Positions 1 through 6,653 of a stretch of DNA of 7,247 bases are shown here, in pieces. Numbering within the stretch: position 1 is the first letter of the stretch; each line of letters opens with the position of its first letter. The position numbers and the translations under genes were made by a program. Where the stretch lies: contig CAZIGW010000151.1 of NCBI GenBank assembly GCA_964538565.1, positions 1 through 7,247 on the forward strand. The letters run 5' to 3'. This DNA comes from CAYVBN01 sp964538565. Lineage in GTDB: Bacteria; Pseudomonadota; Alphaproteobacteria; Rhizobiales; Xanthobacteraceae. The notes under the pieces are model-generated. The model had not been told where the DNA came from and made no database searches. It was given only the letters and a program-made list of their open reading frames with translations.

Positions 1-996
1 GAGAGCATCCTCGTCGTCGACACGGCGGACCGCATCCGGCTCATCAACGAGTCGGCGGCGCAGATGCTCGGCGACAAGAGCGCGTATCCGGGCGCGCTGC
101 TCGGCGAAGCGTCACCGCGGCTTCTGTATCTGCTCGAAACGTGGCGGCAAGGGTCCGGCTCGCCGGCCGATCCACGCGAGAGCTTCGTGGCGGCCGACGG
201 CGGACGCATGGTGCGGCCGCACTTCGCGCCGCTCGGCAGCATGAATCCGGCGCCGGTGCTCATCTTTCTGGAGGACCCGACGCTGCTCGAGGAGAAGGTG
301 CAGCAGTCGAAGCTCGCGGCGCTCGGGCGGCTCTCGGCCAGCATCGCGCACGAGATTCGCAACCCGGTCGGCGCGATGAGTCACGCGGCGCAACTGCTCG
401 GTGAGTCCGAAACGCTCGATGCGGCCGATCGTCGCCTCACGGACATCATTCGCAGCAACGCCGAGCGCGTGAGCGGCATCATCAACAACATCCTGCAGCT
501 CTCGCGCCGGGAAATGCCGCGGCTCGAGCGCATCTCGCTCGGCGCCTGGGCGGAGGAGTTCCGCACCGAGTACTGCGAGACGACGCAGTGGTCGCCCGAG
601 CGCATGCAGATCACCGCGCCGAGCGCGGACATCGAGGTGCGGGTCGACCCGACGCAGCTCCACCAAGTGGTCTGGAACCTGTGCGACAACGCCATCCGCC
701 ACGCCTGCTCCGGAGAGGCGGGCTCGGCCATCGAGATCCGCATCGGCCGGCTGACGCCGGGTGCGCGGCCGTACCTGGAGGTCGCGGACCGCGGCCCCGG
801 GGTTGCCCCCGACGAGGTGGAGCGCATTTTCGAGCCGTTTTTCACCCGCGGCCGCGCCGGAACCGGTCTCGGCCTGTTCTTGGCGCGAGAGCTCGCACAG
901 ACGAACGGCGCCACTCTGCTGTATGAAGCGCGTGCCGGAGGCGGGAGCATTTTCCGGCTGGTGTTCGCCGACCCGACCCGCTGGGAGTTAGGATGA
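1..996 (+). CDS. pilS: PilS-like sensor histidine kinase, C-terminal part (5' end outside window)
   Basis: This is the cytoplasmic half of a membrane sensor kinase. It would autophosphorylate a histidine and pass the phosphate to the PilR-like regulator encoded next, controlling type IV pilin transcription. The frame is open from base 1, so the start and the expected N-terminal membrane helices lie upstream. The visible part begins inside a PAS-like domain (ESILVVDTADRIRLINESAA). The dimerisation/phosphoacceptor box follows (IAHEIRNP, His codon at 349-351). Then come the ATPase boxes: N box HQVVWNLCDNAIRHA near 661-705, G1 DRGPGV near 787-804, F box FEPFF at 829-843 and G2 GTGLGL near 859-876. 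All key kinase residues are present. The stop TGA at 994-996 overlaps the next start as ATGA, indicating translational coupling. The PilS name rests on the adjoining PilR-like gene and the NtrB-like kinase core; another NtrB-family sensor is possible because the sensing domain is not visible. Confidence 0.88.
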   Translation, partial: ESILVVDTADRIRLINESAAQMLGDKSAYPGALLGEASPRLLYLLETWRQGSGSPADPRESFVAADGGRMVRPHFAPLGSMNPAPVLIFLEDPTLLEEKVQQSKLAALGRLSASIAHEIRNPVGAMSHAAQLLGESETLDAADRRLTDIIRSNAERVSGIINNILQLSRREMPRLERISLGAWAEEFRTEYCETTQWSPERMQITAPSADIEVRVDPTQLHQVVWNLCDNAIRHACSGEAGSAIEIRIGRLTPGARPYLEVADRGPGVAPDEVERIFEPFFTRGRAGTGLGLFLARELAQTNGATLLYEARAGGGSIFRLVFADPTRWELG

Positions 997-2396
997 CGGA
1001 CGTATCGAATTTCGAACGGGGAGCCATGACCAAGCCCACTGTGCTCATCGTGGACGATGAGCCGGACCTGCTCGAGTTAGTGAGTCTCACACTGAGCCGG
1101 ATGAGCCTCGACACGCGCACGGCCGCTGACATCGGCAGCGCCCAGAAGGTTCTGAAGAGCAGTCCGATCGATCTCTGCCTGACCGACATGCGCCTGCCGG
1201 ACGGCGACGGGCTCGACCTCGTCGGCTGGATCCAGGAATACCGCCCGCACGTGCCGGTCGCGGTGATCACGGCGCACGGCAACGTCGAGTCGGCGGTGCG
1301 GGCGCTGAAGCTCGGCGCATTCGACTTCGTCTCGAAGCCGCTAGACCTCGGCGTGCTGCGCAAGCTGGTCGGCAGCGCCATTCGCCTCGGCACGCGCCCT
1401 GACGGCGCGCTCACGACCACGACGCCCGGGCCGCGGCTCATCGGCAACTCGCACGCGATGCAGTCCCTGCGCGAGATGATCGCGCGGGTCGCCCGCAGCC
1501 AGGCGCCGGTGCACATCTTCGGCGAGTCCGGCACGGGCAAGGAGCTCGTGGCGCGCCTCGTCCACGAAAGCGGCGCGCGCAGCGACGGCCCGTTCGTCGC
1601 CGTGAACTGCGGCGCCATACCGACGGAGCTGATGGAAAGCGAGCTGTTCGGCCACAAGCGCGGCAGCTTCACGGGCGCGGTGGCGGACAAGAAAGGCCTC
1701 GTGCAGAGCGCCGAGGGCGGCACGCTGTTCCTCGACGAAGTCGCCGACTTGCCGCTGCACATGCAGGTGAAGCTGTTGCGCGTCGTGCAGGAGAAGACGG
1801 TGCGCCCGATCGGCGAGTCGCGCGAAGAAGCGGTGGACGTGCGCATTCTCTCCGCCACGCACAAGAACCTCGCGGACCTCGTTGCGGAAGGACGCTTTCG
1901 CGAGGACCTGTTCTATCGCATCAATGTGATCGAGATGCGCGTGCCGTCGCTCCGGGAGCGCAAGGAGGACATTCCGGATCTGGCGAACGCGATCCTCGCG
2001 CGGCTCGGGCGGCGCATGCGGATCGAGCCCCCGCGGCTGGACGACAGCGCGCTGGCGGCGCTGCGCGACTACTCGTTCCCGGGCAACGTGCGGGAGCTCG
2101 AGAACGTACTCGAGCGCGCGATGACGCTGTGCACGGGTGGGGTGATCACGGGCGAGAATATCAAGGTGCGGTCGGTGGCGCGCCCGGCTGGGGAAACCGC
2201 GGGTGCAGCCACGACCAGCGCCACGCCTGTGGCTCCCGAGGGCGGCGCGCTCGGCGATCAGCTCGAAAACATCGAGCGTGAAGCCATTCTCAAAGCGCTG
2301 GAGAAGACTCGCTACAACAAGACGGCTGCGGCGAAGGTGCTAGGGATGAGCTTTCGGGCGCTGCGGTATCGGATTAAAAAGCTCGGCATCGAATAA
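993..2396 (+). CDS. pilR: PilR-like sigma54-dependent response regulator
   Basis: Complete NtrC-family activator of 467 residues, the usual PilR length. When phosphorylated by its kinase it should oligomerise, bind enhancer sites and remodel sigma54 RNA polymerase, classically at the pilA promoter. The receiver domain (about 14-130) has acidic pocket D21/D22, phosphoacceptor D65 (LCLTDMRLPDG), T93 and K115. The AAA+ domain (about 148-375) has Walker A GESGTGKE at 177-184, the sigma54-contact loop GSFTGA at 224-229 (the serine variant usual in PilR, not GAFTGA), Walker B GGTLFLDE and the arginine-finger region GRFREDLFYR. A variable Ala/Thr/Pro linker leads to a Fis-type HTH (KTAAAKVLGMSFRALRYRIK). 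The ATG at 993 has GGGAG five bases upstream and overlaps the pilS stop. The ATG at 1026 (MTKPTVLIVDD) is closer to the domain start, but its GGGGAG lies only two bases away. Either start leaves the domains intact. Third codon positions are nearly all G or C. Confidence 0.93.
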   Translation: MTDVSNFERGAMTKPTVLIVDDEPDLLELVSLTLSRMSLDTRTAADIGSAQKVLKSSPIDLCLTDMRLPDGDGLDLVGWIQEYRPHVPVAVITAHGNVESAVRALKLGAFDFVSKPLDLGVLRKLVGSAIRLGTRPDGALTTTTPGPRLIGNSHAMQSLREMIARVARSQAPVHIFGESGTGKELVARLVHESGARSDGPFVAVNCGAIPTELMESELFGHKRGSFTGAVADKKGLVQSAEGGTLFLDEVADLPLHMQVKLLRVVQEKTVRPIGESREEAVDVRILSATHKNLADLVAEGRFREDLFYRINVIEMRVPSLRERKEDIPDLANAILARLGRRMRIEPPRLDDSALAALRDYSFPGNVRELENVLERAMTLCTGGVITGENIKVRSVARPAGETAGAATTSATPVAPEGGALGDQLENIEREAILKALEKTRYNKTAAAKVLGMSFRALRYRIKKLGIE

Positions 2397-2402
2397 TTTC
2401 GT

Positions 2403-4139
2403 TTAGAGCCCGAGGTATACCCAGCTAGGAGGAGCCTCTACAGGTGGCGGTTCGGCCGCTGCCCATACGAGCCGCGCCAAAACGGATTCGTTCGCGGCTG
2501 GCGCGCTGAGCGCGGCTGAGATTCCGGTGATCTCCACCTCTTCCTGCGGAGCCCGCTTCACCCCGTTTACTTGCAGCGCTACGGCGGACTCCAGCCGATA
2601 CCGCCCGGGAAATGGCAAGGCCACTTGCACCGTGTCGTGTGCCGGCACCATGGCCTGCGCTCCGGCCACACGAATCGGACCCCAATATGGCAGATAGAAC
2701 CGCCGAATGAGCTGTTGGTCCTCTGGGAGCAGCATTCCGAAGGCAGCCGACCCTGGCTCGAGCTCCTCGCGGTTAGCCAGGAGCAGTGGCGGTCGATCGC
2801 GGGCGAGTGCCTCTCGCATGAAGCTGATGCCACGTTCGCGATAGAGCGAAACGCCCCACGTGGACATGAAGAAGTTGACCTTTCGAAACGAGGCGATCAT
2901 TCCGCTGTGATCTATGTATGGCACCGGCTGCGGGAATATCTGATGGACCGCCGCTACGACTGCACGCTCACGGGCGACGGCATCTACCAAATTCCAAGAG
3001 AGATTCACGCCTGCTTGCAGCACCAGTGGAATACATGCTGCCGCGGGCAGCCAATACGGAGGCGCAGAATCCCTGCCGCGAGTTGCTATACGCTCAAGCT
3101 CTTCTATCGCAACGGACGCGAGCACACACACCGGCGCGAGTATCACCGGATAGTAGTACGGAAATGAATTTCGGTAGAAAAGCAACGGCAGCAGCGAGGA
3201 CGCACAAGCAACTGCGGCCCAGCGCCTTCGCAGGACGGCAAACACGAGCCCAGCGGCGATGACGATCCAGGTCGCCGCATCGACTTGGAATGACTCCGCT
3301 AGATAGTCCCAGCGCGGTAGGAACGTCACATCGAGCAGCGGCCGGAAAGTACGGCTGGTCAGCGTTTGGCCAGTGACCGGTCCCGTTGTCGGGAGCGCGA
3401 GATCGTGCAGGTACATCAGCGCGCCAGTGAGTAGTGCCGCGACCACGCCAAACAGCGCCAGTCGTCTCGCAGACTGAACCAAGCAGTGTTTGGCGCTACC
3501 AGGACCCGAAGCAGCACGTGCGACCTCGAATGCACAGAGTACTGGTAGCAGAAGCACTGCTTTCGCGGTCACGACGAGAGCCAGCCCGAACCACACTCCT
3601 GCTCCGATTGCTTGCCTTCGCGATTTGGTCGGCGATGTCCAGCACAGGATGACAGCTAGCGAGAGCGGTGCGAGCAACGAGTCCGCCCGGAACGAGCCGC
3701 CGTGCTGAATCGTCGCCATCATGGCCAGAAAGGCGAGTGGCGCGCTCCACACCAGGCGAGCTGGGACGAACCGGGATGCTAGCCGCGCGATGAGGAACAC
3801 TGTCACGACGAGCAGCATGACCATGAGGGTACGCGCAGTGACGATCTGTGTGACTTCATCGCCTCCGAGGCGCGGCACCCAAGTGAACAAGTGGGTGTAC
3901 GCTGTCTGGAACGCTCCTATGTGCTCCTGCCGCAGCAGCGCGTAGATGAGGGATAGGTAATAGAATTCATCCCAGTTGATGTTGATGCGCGTGACGAGCA
4001 GCATCTTGGCGGCGAGAATGATCACGCACGCAAGGAGCGCGACGCCCCATGAGATTCGATCGAGGCTCGATGCGGAGATGGATTTGGGCTTCCTCGAAAC
4101 CTCGTACGAATCTGCCATCGGCACGCTCTTTTCGCTCAC
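2403..4139 (-). CDS. GT-C fold (ArnT/PMT-like) membrane glycosyltransferase, putative
   Basis: A 578-residue polytopic membrane protein that probably transfers a sugar from a polyprenyl-phosphate donor on the periplasmic side. About ten hydrophobic helices can be read, roughly at residues 31-50, 103-122, 127-145, 153-167, 178-204, 227-245, 289-304, 307-322, 328-347 and 363-381. The first loop carries NWDEFYYL (D57, E58), the acidic pair typical of GT-C enzymes. A second loop has FRADSLL (R151, D153), resembling the R-x-D motif of ArnT/PMT-type proteins. The last ~195 residues (382-578) are soluble, probably periplasmic, and I do not recognise them. The GTG start at 4139 follows GGGGGAAGC on the minus strand. 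An ATG seven codons in (4118) is the alternative and has a weaker leader. The gene converges on pilR with a 6-base gap and diverges from the GT2 gene. Its codon use is less GC-extreme than pilSR. Membrane GT-C is likely; acceptor and sugar are unknown. A generic membrane protein of polysaccharide synthesis is the alternative. Confidence 0.75.
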   Translation of the reverse strand: MSEKSVPMADSYEVSRKPKSISASSLDRISWGVALLACVIILAAKMLLVTRININWDEFYYLSLIYALLRQEHIGAFQTAYTHLFTWVPRLGGDEVTQIVTARTLMVMLLVVTVFLIARLASRFVPARLVWSAPLAFLAMMATIQHGGSFRADSLLAPLSLAVILCWTSPTKSRRQAIGAGVWFGLALVVTAKAVLLLPVLCAFEVARAASGPGSAKHCLVQSARRLALFGVVAALLTGALMYLHDLALPTTGPVTGQTLTSRTFRPLLDVTFLPRWDYLAESFQVDAATWIVIAAGLVFAVLRRRWAAVACASSLLPLLFYRNSFPYYYPVILAPVCVLASVAIEELERIATRGRDSAPPYWLPAAACIPLVLQAGVNLSWNLVDAVARERAVVAAVHQIFPQPVPYIDHSGMIASFRKVNFFMSTWGVSLYRERGISFMREALARDRPPLLLANREELEPGSAAFGMLLPEDQQLIRRFYLPYWGPIRVAGAQAMVPAHDTVQVALPFPGRYRLESAVALQVNGVKRAPQEEVEITGISAALSAPAANESVLARLVWAAAEPPPVEAPPSWVYLGL

Positions 4140-4322
4140 GCTTCCCCCACATGTTTCGGTCGAAGGCGCACACGAGAGGCGTCGACTGGGTCTGCGACGA
4201 ATATCACGAGAGCGTCCGATTCCGCGTGATCCGTGCCGCAGTTCGGCGCCCGGGCCCCTCGCACCGCCAACGAGGCTGCGAGATAGGGATTACAATGCAT
4301 CGCCATTTCCGCGAACGCCATC
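4140..4322. promoter_or_regulatory. Divergent intergenic region between GT-C and GT2 genes
   Basis: This 183-base stretch separates two divergently transcribed genes, so it should hold promoters for both directions. I find one -10-like hexamer toward the GT2 gene (listed separately) and no convincing -35 elements. I see no sigma54 -24/-12 pair on either strand; the closest match has the wrong spacing. A GC-rich patch with a GCCCGGGC palindrome lies near 4249-4256 but has no following T run. No small gene is convincing here. Confidence 0.5.
4291..4296 (+). promoter_or_regulatory. Possible -10 box (TACAAT) for the GT2-GT4 operon
   Basis: TACAAT differs from the sigma70 -10 consensus by one base and lies 26 bases before the GT2 start codon. 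That would give a leader of about 20 bases. No good -35 element lies at the 16-18 base spacing, so this is a weak, single-motif call in a region where a promoter is expected. Confidence 0.27.
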
Positions 4323-5351
4323 ATGTACAAACTGGTCATTCAGATACCGTGCTACAACGAACAGGAGACGCTCGGACAAACGCTCGCAGCGCTGCCGCGC
4401 GCCGTGCCCGGCTTCGACCGCGTCGAGTGGCTGGTCATCGATGATGGCAGTCGCGATGCTACCGTCGAAGTGGCCCGGCGGGCTGGAGTTGATCACATCG
4501 TCTCTCTGCCACATAACCAGGGACTGGCTCGCGCGTTCATGGCGGGTATCGAGGCGAGTCTTCGGGCTGGAGCCGACGTCATCGTCAACACTGACGCCGA
4601 CAACCAGTATGACGCCTCTGCCATCCCGGACCTCGTCCGCCCCATCCTCGAAGGCCGGGCACAGATCGTCGTTGGCGCCCGCCCGATCATGCAAATTCGG
4701 GATTTCTCGCTGATCAAAAAGCTCCTGCAACACCTGGGCAGCGCCGTAGTGCGAGCCGCGAGCGGCACGGATATTCCAGACGCACCGAGCGGCTTTCGTG
4801 CCATTCACCGCGAAGCCGCTCTGCGCATCTGCGTATTCAATGGATACACCTACACACTCGAGACCATCATCCAGGCGGGTCGCAAGAACATCCCCATCAC
4901 CTGGGTGCCGGTACGCGCCAATCCTACGACTCGCCCCTCCCGTCTCGTAAAGAGCATTCCATCGTACGTGCGGCGGTCGCTGTTCACGATTGCGCGTATC
5001 TCGGTTCTGTACAAGCCGCTGCGGTTCTTCGTCTCCCTCGGCACGATCTTTCTGATCCCGGGTGTGCTCATCGGCCTACGCTTCGTCATCGACTACGTGC
5101 GGGACGGTGGCGCTGGCCACGTTCAGTCGCTCATTCTTGCAGCCGTGCTCATCGTTACCGCAGTCGTTGTCTACGCCGCGGGCATCATTACAGACCTGAT
5201 CGCCGCGAACCGGGTGCTTCTCGAAGAAATCCGCACACGCCTACTCCGTGCGGATGTAGCTTCATCCGATCGCGGGGCCGATGCGCATTTCGATACACGT
5301 GTGGAATCCAGTGCCGGTTCGCAACGAGTTGCCGGGGTGCGCAGGGTGTGA
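4323..5351 (+). CDS. GT2 family glycosyltransferase, polyprenyl-phosphate sugar synthase type
   Basis: A 342-residue family 2 glycosyltransferase that most likely moves a sugar from a nucleotide donor to a polyprenyl phosphate at the cytoplasmic membrane face. The GT-A domain starts at once (VIQIPCYNEQETL). It shows the nucleotide-binding acidic pair LVIDDGS (D40, D41), HNQGLARAFMAGI, the metal-binding DxD as NTDADNQYD (D91, D93), and the acceptor-side DAPSGFRA motif (153-160) seen in dolichol-phosphate-mannose-synthase-like enzymes. Two C-terminal hydrophobic helices (about 235-257 and 266-292) anchor it, as in GtrB-like members. The last ~35 residues are polar and unremarkable. Only ATG 4323 is available: an in-frame TAG lies at 4284-4286 and no other ATG, GTG or TTG follows it. 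There is no clear Shine-Dalgarno before it. Its stop TGA is overlapped by the GTG of the next gene. It could supply the donor for the divergent GT-C protein. Sugar and lipid are not determinable from sequence alone. Confidence 0.88.
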   Translation: MYKLVIQIPCYNEQETLGQTLAALPRAVPGFDRVEWLVIDDGSRDATVEVARRAGVDHIVSLPHNQGLARAFMAGIEASLRAGADVIVNTDADNQYDASAIPDLVRPILEGRAQIVVGARPIMQIRDFSLIKKLLQHLGSAVVRAASGTDIPDAPSGFRAIHREAALRICVFNGYTYTLETIIQAGRKNIPITWVPVRANPTTRPSRLVKSIPSYVRRSLFTIARISVLYKPLRFFVSLGTIFLIPGVLIGLRFVIDYVRDGGAGHVQSLILAAVLIVTAVVVYAAGIITDLIAANRVLLEEIRTRLLRADVASSDRGADAHFDTRVESSAGSQRVAGVRRV

Positions 5352-6619
5352 CGTCTACGGGCAAGCGTGCTCGGATCCTGTTCGTCACGTCGAGCTTCCC
5401 CCGATGGCGGAACGACAGCACGACCCCTTTCATCCAAAACCTCGCGGTGGATTTGCGTGCTCTCGGCTGGGACGTACATGTTCTGGCACCGCACGCACCG
5501 GGCGCACTCACGCGCGAGGTAATCGACGGCGTACCGGTTGAGCGGTTCACGTACTTCTGGCCCAGGTCTTTGGAGACTGTGTGCTATCGCGGCGGCGCTC
5601 TGCTCAATCTGCGGCGCAATCCCGCTAACTTTGCGAGTCTTCCGCTGCTCGTGATGTGCGAGTGGCTGGCGATTGAACGCTGCATCCAGGGTGGCGCTTT
5701 CGACCTCGTGCACTCGCATTGGATCCTCCCGCAGGGCTTCACAGCGGCGCTCGCGACGAGGCGGCACCGCCTCCCGCACGTCGCCACGATTCACGGCAGC
5801 GACATTTTTGCTTTGAATGGACGAGTGCTCACGGCATGCAAGCGATTCGCACTCAGGCATGCAGAGGCCGTGACGGCGAACAGCTCTGCGACTCTGGAAG
5901 CGGCGCAGCGTGTCTCACCGGGATTGCGCAAACTAGAGCGCATTCCGATGGGAACTGCGATCGCGCCGGCTAACCTCGACAGCGTGCAGCGACTCAGAAC
6001 CGCGTATCGACGCGTTGCGGGTCCGTTGCTGCTGTTCGTCGGGAGACTTGTCGAGCAAAAGGGCGCAGCGGACCTGCTCGATGCAGTTCCGCATATTCTG
6101 CCGCGATTGCCCGATGTCACTGCGATTGTCGTAGGTGATGGGCCCGAACGGCAGCCGCTCGAGAAACGAGCACGGCGCCTGGGCATCGCCGATCGTGTCA
6201 GATTCACAGGCTGGGTCGATGCGGCCACTTTAGCGGACTATTACCATGCCGCCGATATCTTCGTCGGGCCATCTAAGCAGACGGCCGACGGCGCTCGCGA
6301 GGCACAAGGGCTGACGTTCATCGAGGCCATGCTGGCGGGCACGCCCGTCATTGCTACACGCATTGGTGGCATAGGAGATGCGATTCGGCATGGCGAAACG
6401 GGGTTGCTCGTGAACGCAGGCGCCCCGGCCGAGATCGCGCAGAGCGTAATCGAGATTCATCAAGATACTGAGCTGAGGGAGCGCATGCGGTCGAGTGCGC
6501 GCGCACTGGCTGAACGCGAATTTACGCGCAACGCCGCTGCTCAGGCATTTTCCGCCCTCTACGAACGCGTGCTCACAAGGTGCCTGGCTGCTGAGAGGAC
6601 CGCGGCCGACGAAAGGTAA
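5348..6619 (+). CDS. GT4 family glycosyltransferase (GT-B fold)
   Basis: A complete 423-residue retaining glycosyltransferase of the GT4 type, likely cytosolic or membrane-peripheral, adding a sugar to a growing lipid-linked glycan. The N-terminal Rossmann half opens with ILFVTSSFPRWRNDSTTPFI and includes the acceptor-side stretch DLVHSHWILPQG and the IHGSD motif (148-152). The C-terminal donor-binding half has LLFVGRLVEQKG (R233, K238), VVGDGPER and RVRFTGWV. It also holds the GT4 signature EX7E as EAQGLTFIE (E318, E326) followed by AMLAGTPVIAT. Length and motif order are normal and nothing is missing. The GTG start overlaps the GT2 stop as GTGA, with GGGGTG at 5334-5339 eight bases upstream, so the pair is probably one translationally coupled operon. 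Hand-read third positions are only about two-thirds G/C in a 20-codon sample, unlike pilR. The sugar specificity is not readable. Confidence 0.92.
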   Translation: MTSTGKRARILFVTSSFPRWRNDSTTPFIQNLAVDLRALGWDVHVLAPHAPGALTREVIDGVPVERFTYFWPRSLETVCYRGGALLNLRRNPANFASLPLLVMCEWLAIERCIQGGAFDLVHSHWILPQGFTAALATRRHRLPHVATIHGSDIFALNGRVLTACKRFALRHAEAVTANSSATLEAAQRVSPGLRKLERIPMGTAIAPANLDSVQRLRTAYRRVAGPLLLFVGRLVEQKGAADLLDAVPHILPRLPDVTAIVVGDGPERQPLEKRARRLGIADRVRFTGWVDAATLADYYHAADIFVGPSKQTADGAREAQGLTFIEAMLAGTPVIATRIGGIGDAIRHGETGLLVNAGAPAEIAQSVIEIHQDTELRERMRSSARALAEREFTRNAAAQAFSALYERVLTRCLAAERTAADER

Positions 6620-6635
6620 AGAATTCTCGAAGATG

Positions 6636-6652
6636 TCGGGCGTGGCGTCCGA
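6636..6652 (+). terminator. Possible hairpin after the GT4 gene
   Basis: TCGGGCG and CGTCCGA pair over seven positions (six Watson-Crick, one G-U when read on the plus strand) around a TGG loop. The hairpin starts 17 bases after the GT4 stop and ends just before the convergent flippase stop. No T run follows on the plus strand. On the minus strand the G-U becomes an A-C mismatch, and the downstream sequence is only mildly T-rich. It is a plausible but non-canonical terminator, and it sits in the only space between the convergent genes. Confidence 0.3.
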
Positions 6653-6653
6653 G

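Noticed and set aside
842..1864. Long open frame of 340 codons antisense to pilR, and similar ones at 112-702 and 381-950 antisense to pilS
   Set aside because: The translations are rich in Arg, Ser and Ala and show no domain. They lie opposite genes with complete kinase and AAA+ motifs. High GC content suppresses stop codons on the opposite strand.
2382..2414. Inverted repeat CTCGG / CCGAG around the pilR stop as a terminator
   Set aside because: It has only five pairs, a loop of more than 20 bases and no T run, so it is within chance expectation.
2571..3167. Plus-strand open frame of 198 codons inside the GT-C gene
   Set aside because: The opposite strand encodes a coherent membrane protein with regular helices across the same stretch; this frame has no domain pattern.
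4296..4318. Minus-strand TGGC...TTGT resembling a sigma54 -24/-12 promoter
   Set aside because: The spacing between the GG and the second element is off by one and the invariant GC is GT, so it does not fit the sigma54 consensus.
3976..4713. Plus-strand open frame of 245 codons crossing the divergent intergenic region
   Set aside because: It overlaps the start of the GT-C gene and much of the GT2 gene in another frame, has a low-complexity Ser/Arg/Pro composition and shows no recognisable motif.
5171..5860. Minus-strand open frame of 229 codons across the GT2/GT4 junction
   Set aside because: Both plus-strand genes there have complete family motifs and a coupled stop/start; the antisense translation is Arg-rich and featureless.
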